From positions 1-15,403 of the forward strand of contig JAAZKQ010000464.1 of assembly GCA_012799755.1 (NCBI GenBank): DNA of 15,403 nt, given 5' to 3'. A program made the translations under genes and the position numbers. Source of the stretch: Lentisphaerota bacterium (lineage in GTDB: Bacteria; Verrucomicrobiota; Lentisphaeria; Oligosphaerales; Oligosphaeraceae). Shown in pieces: positions 1-9,318 of this stretch. Numbering within the stretch: the first letter of the stretch is position 1; each line of letters starts with the position of its first letter. The notes below the pieces were generated by a model. It searched no databases. It was given only the letters and a program-made list of their open reading frames with translations, and was not told where the DNA came from.

Positions 1-50
1 CCACCCCAGCCTGAAGGCTGGGGTTAAGCATGGTTGAGCGCCTACGGCGC
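1..50 (+). repeat. Three-hairpin dispersed repeat, copy 1 (5'-truncated by window)
   Basis: The copy holds hairpin B, with arms 4-12 and 15-23 (CCCCAGCCT / AGGCTGGGG), then the linker TTAAGCATGGTTGA, then hairpin C, GCGCC-TAC-GGCGC at 38-50. Almost identical sequence recurs at 4377-4426 and 10737-10786. The two other copies carry an additional hairpin A upstream, which would lie outside the window here. Only one base of the linker differs from copy 2 (G36 instead of A). The sequence after it contains TTGTCCAT, the core of the 9-bp units that also follow copy 2. Confidence 0.85.
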
Positions 51-168
51 CAAGTTGTCCATTTGCTGACATCTTGTTGACGTCGCAGGCTGGAAAGCTG
101 TTGCACGACCGGGAAAGGACGTGTTTGGGGCAGCTTTAGCAAACTGCACGAAGAGCGCTTGGCACCTT

Positions 169-235
169 GGCCGCTTCGCGGCCGCTTGGCGCCGTGTGCG
201 GGGTCATGTCACGCTGCGGGCTGCAAGCCCGCAGC
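169..235. repeat. Pair of perfect GC-rich hairpins
   Basis: Two perfect palindromes lie close together: GGCCGC-TTC-GCGGCC (169-183) and a 10-bp stem GCTGCGGGCT with loop GCA (213-235). Both have 3-nt loops, like the hairpins of the dispersed repeats elsewhere in the window. Neither is followed by a T-run, so they do not look like simple intrinsic terminators. They are more likely REP-like palindromic elements, but only single copies of each are present here. Confidence 0.5.
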
Positions 236-289
236 ACGGTCGGGAAACAGGCGTGGATGGTGCCGCAGAACGGACAGGAAACAGGTGCT

Positions 290-314
290 TGTCCACAATG
301 TCCACAATGTCCAC
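290..314. repeat. 9-bp tandem repeat TGTCCACAA (about 2.8 copies)
   Basis: TGTCCACAA occurs at 290-298 and 299-307, and TGTCCAC at 308-314. The unit shares the TGTCC(A) core and the 9-bp period with the TGTCCATNN array at 4430-4508. It lies in non-coding sequence. Confidence 0.75.
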
Positions 315-477
315 TTTACCAATGGCTGACCGGTTACGGCACGTGAGTTTTTCGCTATCGGGCTTGTTTGCAATCTTGGGAATCAGCCGTAAAGTAGTAA
401 TTACTTGCACGTGGGGAAGAAAGAGGGCGGTGCTAGTTTTCCATCCTCGGCGATTTTCGTGTTTGACCGGGTGATGT

Positions 478-495
478 CTTCTCCGGGAGGAGAAG
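478..495. repeat. Perfect 7-bp hairpin
   Basis: CTTCTCC (478-484), loop GGGA, GGAGAAG (489-495). No T-tract follows. The function is unknown; the loop and 3' arm contain a GGGAGGAG run. Confidence 0.35.
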
Positions 496-1008
496 TGGCT
501 GCTGGTGGCTGTGGCCATACCGGGCCAACGGGATTCTTCAGGCTTAGGGAGTGGCGTTGTCTTTCTGCGGCGCTCCGGCTCAACGTAATCAGCTTTCCCC
601 AGAGAAAAGAAGTACCCTTCGTTTGATGCTCGGCTGGACATGTTGTTCAGCGGCAACTTCACATGGCTGGGCCAATACGTCCAGCGTTCATTGTTTTCCT
701 CCCACTAAGGAACTGCTGACATCAAGGTGATGTGCGAGGCAGTTGGGCATGAACAGCTTGTCGCCAGTGGTAGTGCCGGCACGGTTTAGCTTTGTAGTCA
801 TCTGTTTTGTCATTGTGTGACATGGCAATCACTGCTCATGTTGCCGGCAGCTGGGTTCTGAGCTTGTTTTATGCCCCATTCTGCCGGTGATTCATTGAAT
901 GAGGTTCTGCCGTTCGGCGTCGTTACCGGCAGCTGTGGCGTTGTCGCCGAACAAGGTAACTTTGGTATCTTTCTGTTATCGTGAGCTCGAAAGAAGTGAG
1001 CCCCGAAC

Positions 1009-1611
1009 ATGATGTTGGTAGCTGTTACCGGCGGTATAGGCGCCGGCAAGACGACGGTTCTGGAGCAATTTGCGCGTTGCGGCGCCGAAGTGGCCGACGC
1101 TGATGCCTTGGTTCATCGCCTGTATGAGCCCGGCAGCGAGTTGTACATGGCCTTGATTGAACACTGGGGTGTGCGCGTGGTGGCGGCGGACGGGCAGCTG
1201 TCGCGACCGGCCATTGCTGAGATTGTATTTTCAGAGCCGGCGGAATTGCAATGGCTCAATGGCATGGTTCATCCGCGAGTGCGGCAGCTGATCAAGGACA
1301 AGGCCGCCGTTGCCCGACCGGCCTTGTTTTGTGCCATACCCTTGCTTTTTGAGAGCGGCTGGGAAGGTGACATGAACTACACGGTCGCGGTGTGGTGTGA
1401 TCCGGACACCCAGCGGCAACGCCTCAGTCAGCGTGGCTGGGATGAACGCGAGATGCAACGCCGGATTAGCCGGCAGTTGAGCATGGATGAGAAATTGCGC
1501 CGTAGCGACTACGGCATCATCAGCAGTTGTTCCTGGGATTTGCTTTGGGAGCAGTGCCGAATGGTATACCAGCGGATTTTGGCACGGGCTACGACTGCGC
1601 AAAAGGCCTGA
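1009..1611 (+). CDS. coaE: Dephospho-CoA kinase
   Basis: This enzyme phosphorylates the 3'-hydroxyl of the ribose in dephospho-CoA with ATP, the last step of coenzyme A synthesis, in the cytosol. The 200-residue protein opens with a classic P-loop, GGIGAGKT at residues 8-15. It continues with the family signatures DADALVHR (about 30-37), an HP pair at 88-89, IPLLFE at 110-115 and the RISRQ segment near 152-156, in the usual order. The length is typical of the family. Two adjacent ATGs (1009 and 1012) could both serve; the first is used, and only a weak purine-rich stretch (AAGAAGTGAG) precedes it. The gene is followed after 106 bases by rho on the same strand, a neighbour order I associate with PVC-group genomes. 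The canonical AD-x-VI-x-N segment appears as SDYGIISSCS, a mild divergence. Confidence 0.95.
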   Translation: MMLVAVTGGIGAGKTTVLEQFARCGAEVADADALVHRLYEPGSELYMALIEHWGVRVVAADGQLSRPAIAEIVFSEPAELQWLNGMVHPRVRQLIKDKAAVARPALFCAIPLLFESGWEGDMNYTVAVWCDPDTQRQRLSQRGWDEREMQRRISRQLSMDEKLRRSDYGIISSCSWDLLWEQCRMVYQRILARATTAQKA

Positions 1612-1717
1612 GATAACTTTTTCAGCCGGAATACGATACACTGTCCATGCGAATAGTTTTTTAGACCAGTTTTTTTAGAAAGAGCAATTAACGATCATTA
1701 GAGGATTTCGGATCAAT

Positions 1718-3712
<1,995 letters not shown>

Positions 3713-3719
3713 CGACGGG

Positions 3720-3740
3720 GCGCCGGGCAGCCCGGCGCTT
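3720..3740 (+). terminator. GC-rich hairpin just after rho, possible terminator
   Basis: GCGCCGGG (3720-3727), loop CAG, CCCGGCGC (3731-3738), then TTTG. The 8-bp stem is perfect and starts 7 bases after the rho stop. The T-tract is only three bases, so intrinsic termination would be weak. It could instead protect the mRNA 3' end. Confidence 0.45.
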
Positions 3741-3901
3741 TGACCGTTGGCGACAATGGCGCAAAAATGCGGCCGCCCTTGTGGCGGGCGGGACGAATGT
3801 GGTTATCTTTTGGCGGTTCCGGGGTACTGTCCTGTCAGTGGGCTGTTCGTCCCGGTGGCTATTCTAGTGGGACAATTCCAATCTGAGAAGGAGACACAGC
3901 C

Positions 3902-4174
3902 ATGGCGCGCGAGACGATCAAGTGTCCGCATTGCGAGTGCAAAGTATTGGTCAGTGAAGTGGAAAAAGAGGACGGGGCCTGCCCGGAATGCGGCCAGCTG
4001 GTCATGTCTTCCAAGCTCTTTGATGACTATGATGACGACGATGATCTGGAGCTGGAAGATCAGGAGCTGGATTTTGATGATGATGACGATCTTGATGACG
4101 ACATGGATGATGATGACGATTTCGACGATGACGACGACGACGATGATGATCGTCCGCGTGGTCGCCGTCGCTAG
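3902..4174 (+). CDS. Small zinc-ribbon protein with poly-Asp tail
   Basis: This 90-residue protein has two parts. Residues 1-35 hold CPHC (8-11) and CPEC (27-30), a CxxC-x15-CxxC zinc-ribbon pattern with an extra Cys at 13. Residues 41-83 are almost wholly acidic: I count 31 Asp and 3 Glu in 43 residues, with single Leu, Phe, Tyr or Met placed between Asp runs. The end is strongly basic, RPRGRRR (84-90). AAGGAG at 3888-3893 with an 8-base spacer is an excellent ribosome site, which supports real expression. A strong terminator at 4236-4275 closes the unit, so it looks monocistronic. The function is not known. A zinc ribbon suggests nucleic-acid or protein contact, and the acidic tail could mimic nucleic acid or bind cations or basic proteins. 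I know of no characterised protein that matches it. Confidence 0.85.
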   Translation: MARETIKCPHCECKVLVSEVEKEDGACPECGQLVMSSKLFDDYDDDDDLELEDQELDFDDDDDLDDDMDDDDDFDDDDDDDDDRPRGRRR

Positions 4175-4235
4175 TGCGTCTTGCCTGGGGACTTTTTTGT
4201 CTTCAGGCCATGTTGTCCGGACCAGCTGATGGTAT

Positions 4236-4275
4236 AAGGGTGTTCACTTCTGCAAGCAGGAGTGAACACCCTTTT
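4236..4275 (+). terminator. Strong Rho-independent terminator
   Basis: A perfect 13-bp stem AAGGGTGTTCACT (4236-4248) pairs with AGTGAACACCCTT (4261-4273). The stem extends inwards past one G-T wobble by CTGC/GCAG with a very small loop, and TTTT ends it at 4275. It lies about 60 bases after the stop codon of the zinc-ribbon gene and would end its transcript. Confidence 0.85.
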
Positions 4276-4336
4276 GCATGTTGATAGTGGGTAAGCGGTC
4301 ACCCAGTGACACTGGTCGCGCCGGCGGTCTTTTCAG

Positions 4337-4428
4337 CTGTAGTGCCTTTACAAGGCACTGCCTCATGGGGTGCTGTCCACCCCAGCCTGAAGGCTGGGGT
4401 TAAGCATGGTTAAGCGCCTACGGCGCAA
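4337..4428 (+). repeat. Three-hairpin dispersed repeat, copy 2 (complete)
   Basis: Three stem-loops lie in a row. A: AGTGCCTT-TAC-AAGGCACT (4341-4359). B: arms 4380-4388 and 4391-4399 around a TGAA-like turn. C: GCGCC-TAC-GGCGC (4414-4426). Copy 3 (10698-10788) has the same architecture with paired base changes, and copy 1 (1-50) matches hairpins B and C. Confidence 0.9.
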
Positions 4429-4429
4429 C

Positions 4430-4508
4430 ATGGACATTATGGACACGATGGACGACAACACCGGCTCGCTCGCCGTCCATACTGTCCATTGTGTCCATAT
4501 TGTCCATA
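4430..4508. repeat. Inverted array of 9-bp TGTCCATNN units
   Basis: Three ATGGACANN-type units (4430-4453) face four units of the reverse complement, (C/T)GTCCATNN (4474-4509). The arms 4430-4453 and 4484-4507 can pair over 24 positions with one T-T mismatch and one G-T wobble, leaving a 30-base GC-rich loop. The array directly follows dispersed repeat copy 2 and ends about 160 bases before parE. It could be an iteron-like protein site, a cruciform, or part of the mobile or repeat element. Confidence 0.8.
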
Positions 4509-4667
4509 GTAGCTTGCGGGAACAACAATTATCAATGAGTGACCGCTTGCGGTAGTGCCGGTTTTGGAGGGCGGCGCGTATGCGGCGGCGCGGTCGCGCG
4601 TGTATATTTGAGGTAAGTTTGCAGCCAGGTTAACGACAGGTCAGATGAAGAGGAACGGCATTCAGCA

Positions 4668-6527
4668 GTGGCAAGTCAAGAAGCAAGTACCATTACCCGG
4701 AAATATGACGACAGCAGCATTCGTACGCTGAGCGCGCTGGAGCATATCCAGCAGCGCCCAGGCATGTACATTGGCCGCCTCGGCACCGGCGAACATCCCG
4801 ACGACGGCATCTACGTGTTGCTTAAGGAAGTCGTGGATAACAGTGTTGACGAGTTTACCGTCGGCGCCGGCAAGCGTATCGAGGTGGTCTTGGCTGATGA
4901 CGGCGGGGTGACGGTGCGCGACTATGGGCGGGGCATTCCTCTCGACAGCGTGGTCGCTTGTGTGTCGCAAATCAACACCGGCGGCAAGTTCACGACAGGC
5001 GAGGACGGCGAGGACCGGCCCTTCGCTTGTTCCATCGGTTTGAACGGCGTCGGTCTGAAAGCGGTGAATGCGCTTTCCAAGAGCTTTGTGGTGATTTCCC
5101 GGCGTCATGGACACAGCCGCAGAGTGGTTTTTGCCGAGGGCTCACTGCTTCAAGAGGAGCGTGGCAATACCATGGACCCCGATGGCACCGAGGTCTACTT
5201 CCAACCTTCGGAGCGTTTTTTCCCGGATTTTCGTTTTGAGGCCAAGCACATCCGTCGGCGCATGCAACACTATGCGTGGCTGAATAGCGGCCTGAGCATG
5301 ATTTTCAATGGCGAGAGATTCTTTTCTCGCCGCGGCTTGTTGGAGTTGCTGGAGGCCAAGCAGGAGAGTGAGCCCTTGTACACCCCCCTGCATTACCGCT
5401 CAAACACCCTCGAATTTGCCTTTTCGCATACGGACAGCTTTAATGAAAGCTACTACTCCTTTGTCAATGGCCAGTATACCAATGATGGCGGCACGCATTT
5501 GTCGGCCTTCAAGGAAGGCATCCTCAAGGCCGTCAATGAGATTGCGCAGAAGACGCTGGATGGGGACGACGTGCGCAATGGCATCATCGGCGCGGTGGCG
5601 ATTCGTCTGGACAACCCTATTTTCGAGTCCCAAACGAAAAACAAGCTGGGCAACACGGAAATTCGCACAGAGATTGTCAACGAGGTGCGCAAGGCCGTTG
5701 TGGAAGTGCTTTACAAGAATCCCGACTTGAAGAACAAGTTGCTGGAGAAGGTGACGCAGAATGAAGCGGTGCGCCGGCAAATCCAAGTGGTTCGCCGGGA
5801 GGCCCGCGAGCAGGCGAAGAAGACCAGCCTGAAAATTCCCAAGCTGCGCGACTGCAAATTTCACCTCTGCGATGCGCCGTCGCGGCGGAAAGAGGAGGAG
5901 AAGATCAAGTGTTCCGAGTCGGTACTGTTTCTGACCGAGGGCGATTCGGCGGCGGCGAACATGATCAGTGCTCGCGACCCTGAGACGCAGGCGGTCTTTC
6001 CGCTGCGCGGCAAGCCCCTGAACTGCTACGGCAGGAAAAAAGAGACGATTTACAAAAACGAGGAATTCTATTACATCATGCAGGCCATGGGGGTGGAGGA
6101 GAGCCTGGACGACCTCCGTTATGGCCGCATCGTTATTGCTTCAGATGCGGACGTGGACGGCTTCCACATCCGCAATCTGCTGATCACCTTCTTTTTGACC
6201 TACTTCCAGCCGCTGGTGCTTTCCGATCACCTGTTCATTCTGGAGACGCCGCTCTACCGCGTGCGTAACAAAAAGAAGACCTTTTATTGTTTTAACGACC
6301 GCGAGCGCGACGAAGCCATCGCCAAGTTGGGCAAAGGCCACGAAATCACCCGCTTCAAAGGCTTGGGTGAAATCTCCCCCAACGAATTCGGGCCTTTCAT
6401 CGGCCCCGATATGCGGCTGCTGCCTGTCAGTGTGGACAATGTCCGCGAGATTGACGGCATGCTCGGCTTCTTCATGGGCGACAATACGCCGAGCCGACGG
6501 GACTATATCATGGAGAATCTTCGCTGA
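4668..6527 (+). CDS. parE: DNA topoisomerase IV subunit B (ParE type)
   Basis: This is the ATPase subunit of a type IIA topoisomerase, which pairs with the next gene to decatenate or relax DNA. At 619 residues it is ParE-sized, without the insert that lengthens E. coli GyrB. The GHKL ATPase domain shows EVVDNSVDEF (Glu54 as general base, Asn58), DYGRGIPL and GLNGVGLKAVNALS; the QTKNKLGN loop follows the transducer domain. The TOPRIM domain has LTEGDSA (Glu424) and DADVDG (Asp493, 495, 497), followed by FKGLGEISPNEF. The PLRGKPLN, RVRNKKKT and FKGLGEISP-EF wording matches the Bacteroidetes ParE and Chlamydia second-GyrB branch better than proteobacterial enzymes. The start is GTG at 4668: the frame has no other start between it and a stop at 4614, and the purine-rich GAAGAGGA lies 13 bases upstream. 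It is often annotated as gyrB; a separate gyrase is expected elsewhere in the genome. Confidence 0.93.
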   Translation: MASQEASTITRKYDDSSIRTLSALEHIQQRPGMYIGRLGTGEHPDDGIYVLLKEVVDNSVDEFTVGAGKRIEVVLADDGGVTVRDYGRGIPLDSVVACVSQINTGGKFTTGEDGEDRPFACSIGLNGVGLKAVNALSKSFVVISRRHGHSRRVVFAEGSLLQEERGNTMDPDGTEVYFQPSERFFPDFRFEAKHIRRRMQHYAWLNSGLSMIFNGERFFSRRGLLELLEAKQESEPLYTPLHYRSNTLEFAFSHTDSFNESYYSFVNGQYTNDGGTHLSAFKEGILKAVNEIAQKTLDGDDVRNGIIGAVAIRLDNPIFESQTKNKLGNTEIRTEIVNEVRKAVVEVLYKNPDLKNKLLEKVTQNEAVRRQIQVVRREAREQAKKTSLKIPKLRDCKFHLCDAPSRRKEEEKIKCSESVLFLTEGDSAAANMISARDPETQAVFPLRGKPLNCYGRKKETIYKNEEFYYIMQAMGVEESLDDLRYGRIVIASDADVDGFHIRNLLITFFLTYFQPLVLSDHLFILETPLYRVRNKKKTFYCFNDRERDEAIAKLGKGHEITRFKGLGEISPNEFGPFIGPDMRLLPVSVDNVREIDGMLGFFMGDNTPSRRDYIMENLR

Positions 6528-6604
6528 CGCGGCGTCGCGTAGTCGGGTGATGACGCTGCCGGCGCAGCGTTGCCGCAGGTGAATGTGAAAGGGTGCTCTG
6601 ACCC

Positions 6605-9280
6605 ATGGCCTCTGGAAAAGGTAAGAAAAAAAATAAAGGGCTGCCTGCTGACGAAGGGCAGGAGCTGAATGCCGACGCGTTCGACGACGAACTCGCAGCA
6701 GCGTCGGCGGCAGACGGCGACGGCGACGCGGATGCTGACGATAGCGACGAGCGACGAGACGAAAAGACCCGGCTGGACGCGGATAACGCTGACGCCGGGC
6801 ACGACCTTGACGCCGAAGATGCTGACGCCGGGCACGAAGACGCTGAGGATGACGATGACGGTGCGGCTGGTGCTGACGATGACGAGGAGGATGACGGCAT
6901 TCGTGCCCTGCTGGCCACGAACTTCATTGAGTACGCCTCCTACGTCGTCAAGGACCGGGCGATTCCTGACGTTGACGACGGCTTGAAGCCCGTGCAACGA
7001 CGGATTTTGTACTGCCTGCACCGGATTGATGACGGCCGCTACCATGAGGTGGCGGGAGTCATCGGCGACACGATGCACTACCACCCGCACGGTGACCAGT
7101 CCATCGGCGCCGCCTTGACAGTGCTGGCCAACAAGGAGTACTTCATTGACCGCCAGGGGAACTTCGGCAATATCCTGACCGGTGATGGTGCGGCGGCCGC
7201 GCGTTACATCGAATGTCGCTTGACGCCCTTGGCGCGAGAAGTGCTCTTCAATGAGGACATCACGGAGTTTTCCGAATCCTACGACGGTCGTAGTCTGGAG
7301 CCGGTGCGCCTGCCCTGCAAGGTGCCGGCGCTGCTCATGCTGGGGTCAGACGGCATTGCCGTCGGCATGATGACGCGCATCTTCCCGCACAACTTCCGCG
7401 AACTGCTGGAAGCTCAGATTGCCATCTTGGAGGATCGTCCTTTCCAACTCTACCCGGACTTCCAGCAGGGCGGCATCATGGACGTGAGCGAGTATGCGGA
7501 CGGCGCGGGCCGCATCCGTCTGCGGGCGCGCATTGAGGCCGATGGCGACAAGAAGGTGATCATTCGGGAATTGCCGGCGACCATGACTACGGAGTCCTTG
7601 ATCGCCTCCATTGAGCGGGCGGCGCGGAACAACCGCATCAAGATCGCCGCGATCAACGACTACACGGCGAAAGAGGTCGCCATTGAGATCAGCTTGCCGC
7701 GCAATGTCTACGCTGAAGAGACCATCCGCGAGCTCTATGCCTACACGGACTGCGAAGTCACGGTGAATTCGACCCTGCGGGTGATCCGCGAGCAGGTGCC
7801 GGTGGAAATGACGGTCAGCGAGGTGCTGCGGCGCAACACAGAGATGCTCCAAGGGTTTCTGCGTCGCGAGCTGGAAATTGAGCGGCAGAAGCAGGAAGAC
7901 CTGTTTCACGAAAAGACTCTTGCGCAGATTTTCATTGAGAACCGCATTTACAAGCGCATTGAAAAGTGCGAAACACTTGAGCTGGTGATGAAGGAAACGC
8001 GTGCGGGTTTGGAACGCTTCCGGCATTTGCTCCGGCGGGACATCACTGACGCCGACATTGAGAAGTTGCTGCAGATACCGATCCGGCGCATATCCATGTT
8101 CGATATTCGCAAAAACGAGCAGGAACTCGCGTCCTTGCTGCAAGACATGGCGGCGACGGAGGCGAATCTGGCGCAGATCGTCACTTACACGATTGCCTAT
8201 ATCCGGCGCCTGCTGGACAAGTACGGCGCGCAATTCCCGCGGCGGACGGTAATTGAGAACTTCGCGCCGGTGGATGTGCGCAAGATTGCCCGGCGCGATG
8301 TGAAGGTCTACCACGACCGCCTGAATCACTTTCTCGGCACCAATGTCAAGGGCAGCAATAAAGACGCCGCGCCGCTGGTGTGTACGGAGTTCGACCGTTT
8401 GGTCCTGCTGCGCAATGATGGCGCCTGCCGCGTGATTTCCGTGCCGGAGAAGGAATACATCGGCCCGACCAAGTACGTGATGCTGTGGGACAAGGACCAG
8501 ATCTATTCCATCCTCTATCGTGACCGGCAGGAGGGTACGTGGTTTGTCAAACGCTTCGCTGTTGAGCAGTTTACCCTCGGGCGCGAATATCAGATCGTAC
8601 CACCGAATTGCCTGATTGAGAATCTCTATACCAACAGTGGCGTGGTGGTGTCGCTGGAACTGGCGCCCAACAACCGTCGCTCATACCATTCCGTTACCGT
8701 TGATTTTGACACCTACGCGCTTCGCTCGCGTGGTGCGAGGGGCTTCAAGCTCACCCAGTACCCGGTAACCGCTGTCAATGTCATCAAACGCGGCAGCGCG
8801 GCAATGCCGCAGGAAAACGCAGCGGACGCTGGCACTGACGAGGAGAAGGCGAGGGGCGAAGACGAAACCCCAGTGGCAGACGTCGCCGCCACGCAGAGCG
8901 GGAGCGGAAAGGACGCGCCGGCGTCGGAGAGCGCTGCGAAGCAGAGCGGGAAGGAGCCATCGCCAGTAGAGAGCACTGCCAAACAAGGCGGAAAAGATGC
9001 GCCGTCGGCAGGGAGCAGCACCAAACAAGGCGGAAAAGAGGCGCCGCCGGCAGACGCCGCCCCAAAAACAAAGGCGACTCGCGATGACGGTGACGCCCAG
9101 CGTGGTGAGTCAGGCGACAATCAGGCTGGAACCGCTGATGAAGGGGAGCAGGCTGGCGACGCCGGCAGCGCAGAGCAGGCCAAGCTGGACGTCGAGGCGA
9201 TAAAAAAAGGCGCCGCCAAGGGGATGTCACGCCTGCGCAAGCTCATTGACGAGGATACCCCCTTCTTCCTGGAAGACTGA
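6605..9280 (+). CDS. parC: DNA topoisomerase IV subunit A (ParC type) with acidic N-terminus
   Basis: This is the DNA breakage-reunion subunit, partner of parE, which ends 77 bases upstream. Residues 98-130 begin the conserved core (FIEYASYVVKDRAIPDVDDG, LKPVQRRILY). The winged-helix region carries HYHPHGDQSIG (about 159-168), and the active-site tyrosine is Tyr201 with Arg200 before it (AAARYIECRLT). The core strongly resembles Bacteroidetes ParC. Two low-complexity additions stand out. Residues about 18-95 are Asp/Ala/Glu-rich with ADAGH repeats. Residues about 735-865 are Ala/Lys/Gly/Glu/Ser-rich and include three 14-residue repeats (775-816). The C-terminal domain before this tail (about 580-735) is divergent. 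AAAGGG at 6588-6593 lies 11 bases before the ATG. The position equivalent to E. coli GyrA Ser83 is Gln165, and the Asp87 equivalent is Ala169. Confidence 0.93.
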   Translation: MASGKGKKKNKGLPADEGQELNADAFDDELAAASAADGDGDADADDSDERRDEKTRLDADNADAGHDLDAEDADAGHEDAEDDDDGAAGADDDEEDDGIRALLATNFIEYASYVVKDRAIPDVDDGLKPVQRRILYCLHRIDDGRYHEVAGVIGDTMHYHPHGDQSIGAALTVLANKEYFIDRQGNFGNILTGDGAAAARYIECRLTPLAREVLFNEDITEFSESYDGRSLEPVRLPCKVPALLMLGSDGIAVGMMTRIFPHNFRELLEAQIAILEDRPFQLYPDFQQGGIMDVSEYADGAGRIRLRARIEADGDKKVIIRELPATMTTESLIASIERAARNNRIKIAAINDYTAKEVAIEISLPRNVYAEETIRELYAYTDCEVTVNSTLRVIREQVPVEMTVSEVLRRNTEMLQGFLRRELEIERQKQEDLFHEKTLAQIFIENRIYKRIEKCETLELVMKETRAGLERFRHLLRRDITDADIEKLLQIPIRRISMFDIRKNEQELASLLQDMAATEANLAQIVTYTIAYIRRLLDKYGAQFPRRTVIENFAPVDVRKIARRDVKVYHDRLNHFLGTNVKGSNKDAAPLVCTEFDRLVLLRNDGACRVISVPEKEYIGPTKYVMLWDKDQIYSILYRDRQEGTWFVKRFAVEQFTLGREYQIVPPNCLIENLYTNSGVVVSLELAPNNRRSYHSVTVDFDTYALRSRGARGFKLTQYPVTAVNVIKRGSAAMPQENAADAGTDEEKARGEDETPVADVAATQSGSGKDAPASESAAKQSGKEPSPVESTAKQGGKDAPSAGSSTKQGGKEAPPADAAPKTKATRDDGDAQRGESGDNQAGTADEGEQAGDAGSAEQAKLDVEAIKKGAAKGMSRLRKLIDEDTPFFLED
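8927..9052 (+). repeat. In-frame 42-bp tandem repeat in the parC tail
   Basis: Three 42-bp units (8927-8968, 8969-9010, 9011-9052) encode 14-residue repeats containing AKQSGKE, AKQGGKD and TKQGGKE. A more diverged unit (SGSGKDAPAS) precedes them. The repeats lie in the disordered tail and preserve the reading frame. Confidence 0.8.
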
Positions 9281-9318
9281 GGGTAGTCGGGCGGCCGTTG
9301 CCAGGGTGGACGGGTGGA

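Larger units (their letters stand above)
1..1008. other. Long gene-poor leader region before coaE
   Basis: I see no convincing gene in these roughly 1000 bases. The open frames here (for example 121-474 + and 204-662 -) overlap each other in opposite directions, show no family resemblance and run through repeat sequence. What the stretch does hold is a truncated copy of the three-hairpin dispersed repeat at 1-50, perfect hairpins at 169-183, 213-235 and 478-495, and a 9-bp tandem repeat at 290-314. The decamer CCGGCAGCTG occurs at two places between about 840 and 940. Position 1 falls inside the repeat, so the upstream neighbour is not visible. A promoter for coaE probably lies near its 3' end, but I cannot pick one with confidence. 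Confidence 0.6.
4175..4667. other. Non-coding gap with terminator, dispersed repeat and 9-bp array
   Basis: No gene is seen in this 490-base gap. It contains the terminator of the zinc-ribbon gene, a complete three-hairpin repeat, the inverted TGTCCATNN array, and about 150 bases of leader before parE. A promoter for parE/parC is expected between 4510 and 4650 but no clear -35/-10 pair stands out. Confidence 0.7.

Noticed and set aside
121..474. Open frame of 117 codons on the + strand, and the overlapping 204-662 frame on the - strand
   Set aside because: They overlap each other, run through hairpins and the 9-bp repeat, have no family features and no ribosome site. They are most likely chance frames in non-coding DNA.
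1..1008. tRNA or other structured RNA gene in the left gap
   Set aside because: I looked for cloverleaf arms, T-loop sequence and known RNA signatures and found only simple hairpins. A covariance-model search (Infernal/Rfam, tRNAscan) would settle it.
3747..4229. 160-codon frame overlapping the zinc-ribbon gene in another frame
   Set aside because: Its Met/Thr/Ile-rich part is the GAT/GAC repeat read out of frame. The zinc-ribbon frame has the ribosome site and paired CxxC motifs.
7346..8329. 327-codon open frame antisense to parC
   Set aside because: It lies wholly within the conserved parC core on the other strand. Such shadows are expected in G+C-rich genes.
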